Shown piece after piece: positions 30,675 through 39,341 of a stretch of DNA of 64,000 bases. The notes beneath the pieces were generated by a model that saw only the letters and a program-made list of their open reading frames with translations, had not been told where the DNA came from and ran no database searches. The position numbers and the translations under genes were made by a program. Numbering within the stretch: position 1 is the first letter of the stretch; each line of letters opens with the position of its first letter. The stretch comes from Panonychus citri (taxonomy: Eukaryota; Arthropoda; Arachnida; Trombidiformes; Tetranychidae), in contig NW_026515526.1 in the NCBI RefSeq assembly GCF_014898815.1, positions 177,866 to 241,865 on the forward strand, in the 5' to 3' direction.

Positions 30675-31037
30675 TCATTTGAAAATGGTAAAGACAAATG
30701 AGGAAAAGGAAAGAGCAACAGTTGATTGAAACCCGAGAACATGTGAGTTCAAGTTGGCGCATGCGTTTTTGTGTAGGGATGGCAGGTGGTCAGGCGACCG
30801 GGCGACTGACCGACTTTGAACGACTGAGGTGACTGAGGCGATCGTGGCGACAAATAAAATGAAGCTAAAGGCGCGAAGCATGTAAACTAAGCTACGCTGA
30901 TGATTTATGTGATTGACTGGCACTCTTACATTCAGTAATTGTTCAAAGAGAAGTAATGATAAAAGTAAATGGTTAAAATGCTTAAAAAACCGTTCCCGAG
31001 TTGATTGCATCTTGTGCTGGAGATCGTATTTAGCCAT
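30675..31037 (-). CDS. TelR-A ORF3, copy 1 (small ORF coupled to ORF2)
   Basis: The ATG (complement of 31035-31037) overlaps the ORF2 stop codon in the string ATGGCTAA, the arrangement typical of termination-reinitiation. About 120 residues; a hydrophobic segment around residues 55-75 (YMLRAFSFILFVATIASV) could be a membrane anchor. Copy 2 (41961-42332) keeps the start and the first 80 residues but differs at the C-terminus through indels, so the true end is uncertain. It may simply be leader sequence for ORF4. No family recognised. Confidence 0.35.
   Translation of the reverse strand: MAKYDLQHKMQSTRERFFKHFNHLLLSLLLFEQLLNVRVPVNHINHQRSLVYMLRAFSFILFVATIASVTSVVQSRSVARSPDHLPSLHKNACANLNSHVLGFQSTVALSFSSFVFTIFK
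30871..30925. promoter_or_regulatory. Intergenic cis-module upstream of TelR-A ORF4
   Basis: The core from GCGCGAAGCAT to CTGAT (30871-30902) is followed by ATTGACTGGCACTC (30912-30925), the exact inverse of the 14-mer at 27826-27839. It lies roughly 400 nt upstream of ORF4, a spacing similar to that of the other module relative to ORF5. The surrounding 30780-30860 is dense in GGCGAC/CGACTGA words. Confidence 0.4.
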
Positions 31038-34000
31038 CGCGATTATTGAGTGAAATCAACTTACGGATAATCTGATGACAAATAGTATTGAGATCAGTAA
31101 CTTGTGATGATGTTAAACAGAAGTTTATGGCTCCAATGAAATGGTCTTCACAAAGGTTAAATTGAGAGGTTAACTTCGTTCTTTCTTCTCTTAAGATGTC
31201 ACATTCGGTGGCATAGTGCGTAAAGGTTCCGATATCCTGTTGACAGAGGCAGTTTGGATCCGAGATCACTTTAAAGCGATAAAGATATTGTTTTGATGGT
31301 CCATGTCCAGTGAGAAACCAGATGGTGTGTTTCTCCAAGTCTAATCCAGCCGAGTCCATCCAGCCAGGGGATAGATTATCAGCTAGAAAGCTTTTGGATT
31401 TTAGTTCATGATACCATTCAGAATATTTGATGTGGAATTGGTTACGAATGCATTTCTTAACATATGATCTGGGTACCATTTCATATTTGATTTTCTTGTG
31501 TGATTTGGTAGCCTTCTTTGCAAGCAAGTCTGCATGTTCATTACCAGGGTAATCAACGTGAGCTTTAATCCAAAAGAGTTTAACATTAAAACCGGCTTGT
31601 TGGTAATCCTGAATCAGCTGTTTAGCTTCTTCAATGATTTCCCCTTGCATGTAAGTTGATTGAATAGATTTGTAAAGGCTTTCAGAGTCTGTATAGATGT
31701 TCGCGCCATGATAGCTTTTCCTCTGAAACTTTCGGATTCGTTTAAGGGTGTGCAGCAGCGCTAGGCTTTCAGCCTGGTATATGCTAGCGTATTCGAAGAG
31801 TGGCTCACATAGCTCATCCAGGATTTTTCCTTGATAGTTATAGATGACAGAGCCAAAACCAACTCCTTCTTCTGTTTTGGAACCATCGGTGTAGCAGTAC
31901 AACAAGGATTCGTCTGACATTGAGAGGAGGTGATGTTGATTTTCTCTGATTAGACCACCAAAGTTCTTGTTTTTGGCGAGACAATTGGCTGAGAACTGTT
32001 TGTCCAGTTTCCTTTCAATCTCTCTGTCTTTGGGAAGTAAGATGAGGTCGAGGTCGCCCAGCAGGACATCCCTTTCTCTCGTCAATTTTTCCATGGTGAT
32101 GAGAAGCGGAGGTATATCACAGATGATACACAATGAAGAGTACGGAGTTGTACGATATGCCCCTGTGATGTATAGAAGAATCTTCCGGTGTAGACTGTTA
32201 AGATTGTTTCTTTGTTTAACTTTGAGGTATGGCCCGTAGATTTCCGAAGCATAAGTAATCTTTGGTAATATAACAGCATTGTGGATCATCTTAAGGAGCG
32301 AAAGTCTCGGTCTTGGCCACCCAAGGGAAGATCCGGTTTTGAACAGCATATTAGAGATTGTGGCAATGGTAGAGTTGATGTGTATATTCCAGTTAAGTGA
32401 TTCGTCCAGGTGGAGTCCAAGAATCTTTACTGATGTGACAAAGTCCAGAGGTTCTCCTTTCAATTTGACAGTTGGTTTGGGGATATTTAATTGTTTCCCG
32501 GGAATCCATACACATTTCGTTTTGTTGATTGAGAAGTTCAATGAGAACTTCTCTGACCATTGTTCAAGCCTGAGAAGCTCGGTCGCCAAGGCGGACAAGT
32601 CGTCCTCATATGACTTTTTGCCGACGCCGATAATCATAGTAATGTCATCAGCGTAAGCAATAACATTAATGGGAGAGGACTCTGGGACTGATATCAGGTA
32701 CTCATTCAATATGAGATTCCATAAAGTAGGACCCATACATGAGCCTTGAACCGTACCTCTTGTATTTTTAATAGTTGCTGATGAATTACCAAAAATTAGC
32801 TCAGTATATCGGTTTTGTAGATATGATTTAAGGATTGCCCGAAAAGGTAGAGGACAATCTCTTATTTCCAGGGTATCCAATATATCGTTCCAACCAACGC
32901 AGTCAAATGCACCTTGAATGTCAAACGATACTAATAAATTAGCACGTTTGGACTTGGCATTTGATTTAATTTGATCAACAATTACAGCTAATGCATCCTT
33001 CGTTGATTTGCCACGTGTGAAACCATATTGACGAGGAGACATAATGTTAGTGAGCCAAGGATCGATCTTTAAGAGAATCAGTTTTTCGAGTATCTTTCCA
33101 AGGTGTGGAAGAAGACCAATTGGTCTGCACGATTTTGGAGAGGTGGTAGATACACCGGGCTTTGGTATGAGAACTGTAAGCGATCTTTTAAAATCTGTAG
33201 GGAAATATGCCTTGGTGATACAGGTGTTGTAAAATTGTACAAGATTGTTAAGAGTTGGATTAGGAAGCCTCTTTATTATTTCCATGGTAATTCCATCCTT
33301 TCCAGGGGCTTTCTTGGGACCAAATGTGCTAATAGCGTGAGTTAATTCTGACATTGTAAATGGTGATGGATTTTGTACAGAGGATTGGTTAACTTGTGAA
33401 TGACTAGAGCTATCAATGGTTAGAGATGATTTATTTTGATCGGTGGATAAATTTGTACTATCAGGTGAAGCAAAGAAGTGATTGACGAAGAAATTGGCCA
33501 GGTTCTGGTCACCTGTAATAATTTGGTCCTCAACTTCAATCTTATTGGTTAAAGCTGCTTTGTGTCTAGATTTGATCACTTTATAATACGAGGTCCAAAT
33601 GGTATCTTTACTGGCTTGAGAGAAGAATTCTGCCCAGTACGCTTTCCTTGCAGAGTCGATTAGATCTTTTATTTTATTTGTTAGGTTGTTAATCCAATTA
33701 TGAAAATGTTTACGAGATCTCGGTGATGATCGGTAACATCTTTTCCTTGCAGTCTTAAGAGTGGCCCTGAGTGAGTCAATCTCTTCATTCCACCATGGAA
33801 AAGGTTTAAGTTTACCCTGAGTTGATTCCACCGCTCCTGCTGCTTTGAGACAGGCTTCCGTATTAATATAAAAGGCTTTAATCCATTGATCAATATCATT
33901 AGGGGTAATCTCATCTGCTGGTTTATCCAAATCCGGGTAGTGTTTACCACTGATCGAGATAGCTGTTTCAAAGGCTGGCCAGTCGATTTCATCCAAGATC

Positions 34001-34731
34001 CATCTGGTTCTTTGGGTAGTAATATCAGCTGTTGTTGAGTTATCCGGGTTTGTTTTGATTGTAAATTTGATGGGTTTATGGTCTGAGGCGATATCCATTT
34101 CAGTGAGAGACCAATCATTTACCATAGATATAGCTGCTGGGGTGACCAAAGAGAGATCAATGTTGCTCTCAAATTTTTTACCACCACGGAAGACCTGAAA
34201 TGTTGGTTCGTCACTTGAAAATTTGACAAAAAGGGAATTCTTATTGATAAATTCACTAAGTTTTTGTCCTCTGGAATTGGTGAGAGTGTCTGCCCAGGCA
34301 ATTGACCTGGAATTAAAATCACCGGTGATGATGGTGTGTTCGGTGATAGCAACTTGTATTGAGGGCAAAATATTTTCCAATTTAATCCTTGGTGGACAGT
34401 AAACATTAATAAGACGGAGATTAAAAGAGGGTATATCGACAATTGATGAATATGAGTTAGTTTTCTGAACAGCGTTAATGTTAATCCTTTTGTTTAGGAT
34501 GATGATGATGCTTTCGGGGTTAGTTGATGAGGTGTCATAAAAATAGCGGATGCCTTCACTTTTCCTAATTTCGAAACGCGGTGGTGGCTCCTGAATTAAA
34601 AGAATATCAGCTTTTTGGGTTATTGCATCTTGTAGTGCAGAATTGTAACAGGAATAGGTGTGAGCAGAATTAGCCTGTAAAACACTTAATCTCTTCGCGA
34701 GATGATTTCCTTTAGTTGGTCTTCGATCCAT
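31030..34731 (-). CDS. TelR-A ORF2, copy 1: endonuclease-reverse transcriptase-RNase H
   Basis: Intact 1233-residue polyprotein. The N-terminal APE-like endonuclease (about 1-230) shows LLIQEPP, ITGDFNSRSIAW and SDHKPIKF. The reverse transcriptase (about 470-780) shows KKAPGKDGI, LIPKPG, RPIGLLP, SFDIQGAFD, GTVQGSCMGP and the catalytic AYADD near residue 690. RNase H (about 945-1080) shows YTDGSK, the QAESLAL Glu, TDSESL and HVDYPGNEHAD. A C-x-C-x8-H-x4-C finger follows at about 1150. It nicks the target, reverse-transcribes the element RNA at the nick and removes template RNA. The arrangement matches the R1 group, which includes the telomere-specific TRAS and SART. The 5' end overlaps ORF1 by 20 nt, and the stop overlaps ORF3's ATG. 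All catalytic residues are present, so this copy could be active for ORF1/ORF2. Confidence 0.93.
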   Translation of the reverse strand: MDRRPTKGNHLAKRLSVLQANSAHTYSCYNSALQDAITQKADILLIQEPPPRFEIRKSEGIRYFYDTSSTNPESIIIILNKRININAVQKTNSYSSIVDIPSFNLRLINVYCPPRIKLENILPSIQVAITEHTIITGDFNSRSIAWADTLTNSRGQKLSEFINKNSLFVKFSSDEPTFQVFRGGKKFESNIDLSLVTPAAISMVNDWSLTEMDIASDHKPIKFTIKTNPDNSTTADITTQRTRWILDEIDWPAFETAISISGKHYPDLDKPADEITPNDIDQWIKAFYINTEACLKAAGAVESTQGKLKPFPWWNEEIDSLRATLKTARKRCYRSSPRSRKHFHNWINNLTNKIKDLIDSARKAYWAEFFSQASKDTIWTSYYKVIKSRHKAALTNKIEVEDQIITGDQNLANFFVNHFFASPDSTNLSTDQNKSSLTIDSSSHSQVNQSSVQNPSPFTMSELTHAISTFGPKKAPGKDGITMEIIKRLPNPTLNNLVQFYNTCITKAYFPTDFKRSLTVLIPKPGVSTTSPKSCRPIGLLPHLGKILEKLILLKIDPWLTNIMSPRQYGFTRGKSTKDALAVIVDQIKSNAKSKRANLLVSFDIQGAFDCVGWNDILDTLEIRDCPLPFRAILKSYLQNRYTELIFGNSSATIKNTRGTVQGSCMGPTLWNLILNEYLISVPESSPINVIAYADDITMIIGVGKKSYEDDLSALATELLRLEQWSEKFSLNFSINKTKCVWIPGKQLNIPKPTVKLKGEPLDFVTSVKILGLHLDESLNWNIHINSTIATISNMLFKTGSSLGWPRPRLSLLKMIHNAVILPKITYASEIYGPYLKVKQRNNLNSLHRKILLYITGAYRTTPYSSLCIICDIPPLLITMEKLTRERDVLLGDLDLILLPKDREIERKLDKQFSANCLAKNKNFGGLIRENQHHLLSMSDESLLYCYTDGSKTEEGVGFGSVIYNYQGKILDELCEPLFEYASIYQAESLALLHTLKRIRKFQRKSYHGANIYTDSESLYKSIQSTYMQGEIIEEAKQLIQDYQQAGFNVKLFWIKAHVDYPGNEHADLLAKKATKSHKKIKYEMVPRSYVKKCIRNQFHIKYSEWYHELKSKSFLADNLSPGWMDSAGLDLEKHTIWFLTGHGPSKQYLYRFKVISDPNCLCQQDIGTFTHYATECDILREERTKLTSQFNLCEDHFIGAINFCLTSSQVTDLNTICHQIIRKLISLNNRDG

Positions 34732-36508
34732 ATTCGGTCATTTGCTTAGCAATGGACCTCATTCGATTTGCTACAGGACAAGAACTGGAGAAGGTGTGAT
34801 GTCTGGTGTTGAGTTTCCGTGCAGCATTTGTCACGTTCTCGTTGTATTTCACACAGTTAATACATTTGTGTTTACTTTCATCAGTTTTAACAGGACAAGA
34901 AGCACTACGGTGCTTCTCACAACAGTATCCACAGATCGCATCTTTGTCATCTGCTGAGTTACATTTAGCGGCTGTGTGTCCAAAACCTTGGCATCTATAA
35001 CACTGTTTATGATTAGTGTAGGGGTAGACGGCCAGTTTTCGGAACTCCGTTTTAATTCTTTTCGCTTTGATGAGTTTCTGGTAAACCAATGGATCACAGA
35101 CAATAACGGCATCAACACGTTTATCTCCTTTCTTTTTGAGGAAGGCTGGTTTCATTGTTTCCACCCCTAGGCCATCGATTTCCGTATTAAGTTCAACGAT
35201 GTCTTTAATCAGCTGTTCAATGTTTACATCTTTGTCAACACCAGCTATTCTAATTAATGGGTTTCTTTTAGTGACACTTTTAATTTCAAAATTAGGTATC
35301 TTTTCCACCTCTTGTTTAATCAATTCGGTGTCCATTAGAGAGTCACAGGTAATTGCCACACGACCAGCTGATAATCTGAATATGGCAGCAATGGTAACAC
35401 CAACTTTCCTTGGGCTAATTTTGTCCATGATTTCTTTTAATAACTGGTCACTGGTGGTACCTGGTTCGATATGCTTGACCACAAAGCATGTGCCATCAGT
35501 GGGTAGAGGCTTACCAGGTAAAGCACGATCATTAATTAAAGGTACACGTTGTTGACTAGGATTAGCACCATTTCTATTGTTGTTGTTTCGGACTCTATTG
35601 TTGTTGTTGTTTTTATTTCGGTTGTTGTTGTTGTTTTGGGACACTGATGGTAGCTTAACACGACCACTATAACTAGGGCGACGGTTGTTGTTGAATTGTG
35701 GTGGTTGGTTAACGGGTGGGATATCTTCACTGTGGGACAAGGGTGGGAACTCATCAATTTGGGTACTTGGGGCTGTTGATCTGGCCTTGTCGATGATCCT
35801 TTCCAATGAACTAATATGCCACTTAAGGTGAGAGCTGGTCTTTCTCTCAACATCGTATAGAGACTTGTAATCAATAGGGTCACTGGTTGTATGTTGTTGT
35901 TGTTGTTGTTTAGGGTCACTGGTTAAATCGACGGTAACAGGGTCACAAATAGGTACAGTTGAGGCTATAGATGTAGAGGCAGGTAGAATAGAAGCATTGG
36001 TTTCAGCTAGAATACGGGCAGCTTTCTCATCTTCACATTGTAGTTCCAGGTCGGAAATGCGATCTTTCAGATCGGCTATGTTGTGGTGTAACTTGGTGAT
36101 GATGGCTTTAGCTCTGGGACTAGTAGATGGGGACTGAAAAGGTGGTGTAGACACAAGACCAGAGGCAGCAGCGGTTTTGACCTTGAAGCGTATTTCATTA
36201 ACAGCCTTTTTAATCTTTTCACCGTTGTCTTTAGCACCATCTTTGATCACTGCGGAATGAGAGACACGGTCTATAGTTGTATTAGTATCGGTAACAGCAG
36301 CCAAAATCAAGTCCAATTGCTGTTCAATTGAATCAGCCCACTCACAAGATGTTGAAGATGATGTTGGTGTTGAAGGGTGACGGGTTCCAAAGAGGTTTAC
36401 ACTGGTACCAGAAGCACTTGGGACACTTTTTTTGGGCTCTTGTGATGCCCTGAGACCAAATGGGTTGGTTTTAGTTTTGGGTGGAGGAAGATTGGGACCG
36501 GGGGCCAT
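34712..36508 (-). CDS. TelR-A ORF1, copy 1: gag-like nucleic-acid-binding protein
   Basis: Intact 598-residue ORF starting at the ATG complement of 36506-36508. Layout: Pro/Ser-rich N-terminus; a helical region (about 60-190) with a coiled stretch (KDRISDLELQCEDEKAARIL); an Asn/Arg-rich low-complexity run near 290-320; a folded part (about 335-495) typical of R1-type ORF1; and three zinc knuckles at about 500-575 (C-x2-C-x4-H-x4-C, C-x2-C-x3-H-x4-C, then a longer CINC...SSSC). It packages element RNA and, in telomere-specific relatives, helps localise the RNP to telomeres. The 36509-36743 leader is AT-rich with no ORF of note. Confidence 0.9.
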   Translation of the reverse strand: MAPGPNLPPPKTKTNPFGLRASQEPKKSVPSASGTSVNLFGTRHPSTPTSSSTSCEWADSIEQQLDLILAAVTDTNTTIDRVSHSAVIKDGAKDNGEKIKKAVNEIRFKVKTAAASGLVSTPPFQSPSTSPRAKAIITKLHHNIADLKDRISDLELQCEDEKAARILAETNASILPASTSIASTVPICDPVTVDLTSDPKQQQQQHTTSDPIDYKSLYDVERKTSSHLKWHISSLERIIDKARSTAPSTQIDEFPPLSHSEDIPPVNQPPQFNNNRRPSYSGRVKLPSVSQNNNNNRNKNNNNNRVRNNNNRNGANPSQQRVPLINDRALPGKPLPTDGTCFVVKHIEPGTTSDQLLKEIMDKISPRKVGVTIAAIFRLSAGRVAITCDSLMDTELIKQEVEKIPNFEIKSVTKRNPLIRIAGVDKDVNIEQLIKDIVELNTEIDGLGVETMKPAFLKKKGDKRVDAVIVCDPLVYQKLIKAKRIKTEFRKLAVYPYTNHKQCYRCQGFGHTAAKCNSADDKDAICGYCCEKHRSASCPVKTDESKHKCINCVKYNENVTNAARKLNTRHHTFSSSCPVANRMRSIAKQMTEYGSKTN

Positions 36509-36743
36509 TTTTGAAAAAACGTGGAAACCACGTTTTTTCTATGGGTAGATACCCGAAAAACAAAAATGTCCACAAAATGGACCACAGTTAAAATTTTTTA
36601 ATAAATTTAATTTTAAAATGGTCCTAAGACCCACAAAATCAAAAATAATTAAAAATTAAAATAAAATAAAAATAAACTAATTAAAAATTAATTAAAGGAA
36701 GAGAGAAAAACAATGTTTCTCTTCAACATCAAGGAACGGTTGG

Positions 36744-36938
36744 AAGTTAGGTTAGGTTAGGTTAGGTTAGTTAGGTTAAGAAGTTAGGTTAGGTTAGGTT
36801 AGGTTAGGTTAGGTTAGGTTAGGTTAAGAAGAAGAAGGGGTTAGGTTAGGTTAGGTTAGAAGAAGAAGTTAGGTTAGGTTAGTTAGGTTAGGTTAGGTTA
36901 GGTTAGGGAAGGGTTAGGTTAGGTTAGGTTAGGTTAGG
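36744..36938 (+). repeat. Telomeric TTAGG tract 1
   Basis: TTAGG repeats on the + strand, with a few GAAGAAG interruptions, lie between the 5' end of TelR-A copy 1 and the poly(T) of copy 2. This is the pentamer of most arthropods. The GAAGAA interruptions are suspect (see findings). Confidence 0.95.
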
Positions 36939-36957
36939 TTTTTTTTTTTTTTTTTTT

Positions 36958-37829
36958 ATTTTTTAAGGTGCATAAAACTCTTTATTGAAGAAATTCTGAT
37001 TTAAAATATACATGAATATGGTTATTTGATTCATGTGCTGATTACCTTATACCCAGTCCAGTCAAGGCGCCTAGGCTGACTGAGCAGGATGCCTAAGTCA
37101 TATGACTAGGGAGAGCCTGGTCAGTCATCAGTCGCCTAGGGCCAGTTCGACTGGACTGGGTTTACAATGTTGGGTCAGCTGAGAAAATTATAAAATAATT
37201 ATTAAAAATGTTTACAAAAATTAAAATAAAAACAATAACAGAAAAATTAAAAATTAAAAGTAAACATGACTGAGGGGATAGGGATGAATCAAATAACAGA
37301 ATTTCTGCCAAGTCGCCTGGGAAGGTGGTAACGCAGTACCGGCGACTTGGCGTTTTGATGGTGGGAGGGATAAGTTTTATGCAGCCTAGGCGTGGGACTG
37401 TGTTATGTCAGTCACCACGCCTATTAAAAAGGGGTTAATAAAAGTTAATTAAAATTGTTAAAACTGGGCGACTGACTAGGACGCCCAGGTGTTAAAAATA
37501 ACAATTTTAAAAATGAATAAATAAAAATAAAAGTTAATAGAATAATAATAATAATAATAAAAATTGATAAAATTTTGTGATCAGGTTAATGAAAATTTTA
37601 TTAGTAAGATATTGCCAGTTTTTAATATGTCCCCTTATAGGGTGACAATTGGGTTAATTGATTGACTATGATGAGTACAGTTGGTTGGTCAGTCAGTCAG
37701 TCAGTCAGTCGGTCAGTCATTGACTGATTTGGCGACTTGACTGAATTTGCCTGAGGACCTAATACAATTTCTGATCATCACATACGCTGGCGCGGAGATG
37801 AATAAATAATTCAAATGGGTGTATATATA
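36958..37829 (-). promoter_or_regulatory. TelR-A 3' UTR with poly(A) signal and repeated GGCGAC/CAGTC words
   Basis: On the minus strand AATAAA (complement of 36981-36986) lies about 25 nt before the poly(A). The UTR has no ORF. It contains a long inverted repeat (37051-37161), a CAGT-type tetramer run (37689-37718), and several GGCGACT/AGTCGCC words (37129, 37312, 37342, 37468 and 37731 approximately). Confidence 0.6.
37051..37161. repeat. 111-nt fold-back in the TelR-A 3' UTR
   Basis: Perfect 13-bp arms ACCCAGTCCAGTC (37051-37063) and its reverse complement (37149-37161) enclose partly complementary CTAGGC/GACTGA words and a central perfect palindrome AGTCATATGACT (37096-37107). In RNA this would form a long imperfect stem, a candidate RT or RNP recognition structure. 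Confidence 0.65.
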
Positions 37830-38057
37830 TTGAGGTTATAAGAACAGCAAAAGTCGTATAACCGATGATTGACTTGCTGTATAATATAATTGTTGGGTAG
37901 CGGAGTATATTGAATATATTGAGAGGTTGAAATTGATAATTGGGATAAGGGTGAGGTAAATTTATCGCTTGAATAAATAGGCCCTGGAATACAAGAGGTA
38001 AACAAAAGATTGAAGAGGAATAAAGATTGAGTTCTGAACTCCTTTCACACAATTCAG

Positions 38058-38804
38058 TTAATCAAATAGTCTTGTTGTGAGTCTTTTGGTTTTTGCGACA
38101 CGAGGACTCTTTCGAATTGTCTTATTCGGCTTAACAGGGGGTGTAACTGGTTGCTGATTAGATAATTTGGATGAGATATCCGATTTTGGTGGCTTGTAAA
38201 TTTTCAGGAATCCATCAATGGCTGGTGTCTCAACGTTCGGTCTGAAGAGACTCTCCGTTGATTTGATTACATGGCATAAGGAAGCCAAGTAATATGGATC
38301 CACCGACATTACTTTGGTTTTACTAGCATTGACCATAATTGTATTGACCAAATCATTACAGATGATACAAAGGTTTCTAATTGAGTATTTCAATATCTCC
38401 CATTGATCACGTTGTTTAACCACCGGATTAATTTCCATCATCTTGTGAAGTAGATCCACAGGGGGAACCTTCATAATTGATTTGGTAGCTTTACCACGGG
38501 CTTCTGATTTGGATTTCTCAGCAATTGCTCGATTGAGTTCCATGAATTCATCGTCAACACTAGCGATGATTGTCTTAGCCATGTTTTTCGCAGCAATGTT
38601 CATCTTTTCAATAGCAGCGGATTTAAAGTTGGGATCACGGACAATTACTGGTTTACCATAAGCTGAGCTTGGTTCACCTTTACTTTTCACAGTTTTAATT
38701 TTCATGAGGGCTTCAACTGCCTTCATTACGGTGATTATTTCACTTTGAGGACATTTAAAATTCCCTTTGATGTGAGGAAGACTATTGTATTCACAATTTT
38801 TCAT
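38058..38804 (-). CDS. TelR-A ORF5, copy 2 (accessory protein, 248 aa)
   Basis: I place the start at the ATG complement of 38802-38804; an upstream TTG in frame is preceded by TAG and TGA stops. The protein has no signal or membrane segment. It is mostly helical, with a central stretch (DLLHKMMEINPVVKQRDQWEILKYSIRNLCIICNDLV, described here only in part) that looks folded. A Pro/Lys-rich basic C-terminus (KSPRVAKTKRL) could bind DNA or act as a nuclear signal. No family recognised. The near-identical copy 1 is frameshifted. Its conservation as an open frame between elements supports real coding. Confidence 0.55.
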   Translation of the reverse strand: MKNCEYNSLPHIKGNFKCPQSEIITVMKAVEALMKIKTVKSKGEPSSAYGKPVIVRDPNFKSAAIEKMNIAAKNMAKTIIASVDDEFMELNRAIAEKSKSEARGKATKSIMKVPPVDLLHKMMEINPVVKQRDQWEILKYSIRNLCIICNDLVNTIMVNASKTKVMSVDPYYLASLCHVIKSTESLFRPNVETPAIDGFLKIYKPPKSDISSKLSNQQPVTPPVKPNKTIRKSPRVAKTKRLTTRLFD

Positions 38805-39341
38805 TTCAATTGATTTAAAAACTTTCAATCACTAAGAAGGTAACTAATTAAATTGAATTGGGAAATGATTTAAAAGATGGTGACTCTAAAAAGGCGTGTT
38901 AGGAAATGAAGGTACAGGAAATGGAGGGTTTTCATTTCAAAACATGTGTTTTATGAGCGCATGCGTAGTGATGATCAGATTAAAAGTTCGATTTGAACTT
39001 AAGATTTGGTCAGTCGGTTAGGCGACTGAGGTGGTTACTGGATGATATGACGGTAAATAGACTGGCAAGTCTTACTAATAAATTACAATTTGTAATTTAT
39101 CAAAATATTTTAATTATGGGCGATGTTCTGCCTCTGAGTGCCAGTCAATCTTAAACGCGAAGCATATTCTTAATTAAGTATACTGATAAGGGGAAGCGCT
39201 TTGGTTTCAATCAACTGTTTTAACATTTTAGCAAAAAGGGGGGATACAGATTTGGGATTTGATGAGTTAAGGATTGATTAACAAAATTTTGTGAATTACA
39301 GGGAAGGTAAGGTTGATTGGCATATTTGAAGGTTAAGAGAT

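Larger units (their letters stand above)
26545..36743 (-). mobile_element. Telomeric non-LTR retrotransposon TelR-A, copy 1 (3'-truncated)
   Basis: Minus-strand element of the R1-like type. In transcript order it has a 5' end abutting TTAGG repeats at 36743, a 5' UTR, ORF1 (gag), ORF2 (endonuclease-RT-RNase H), a small ORF3, a long ORF4 and ORF5. Copy 2 (36939-47875) is nearly identical. Copy 1 stops at 26545 and lacks the last ~0.9 kb and the poly(A), an unusual 3' loss best explained by recombination. Its ORF1 to ORF3 are intact, but ORF4 and ORF5 are broken by short deletions. Position in TTAGG and the domain set recall silkworm TRAS/SART telomere elements, but those carry only two ORFs. 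Confidence 0.88.
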
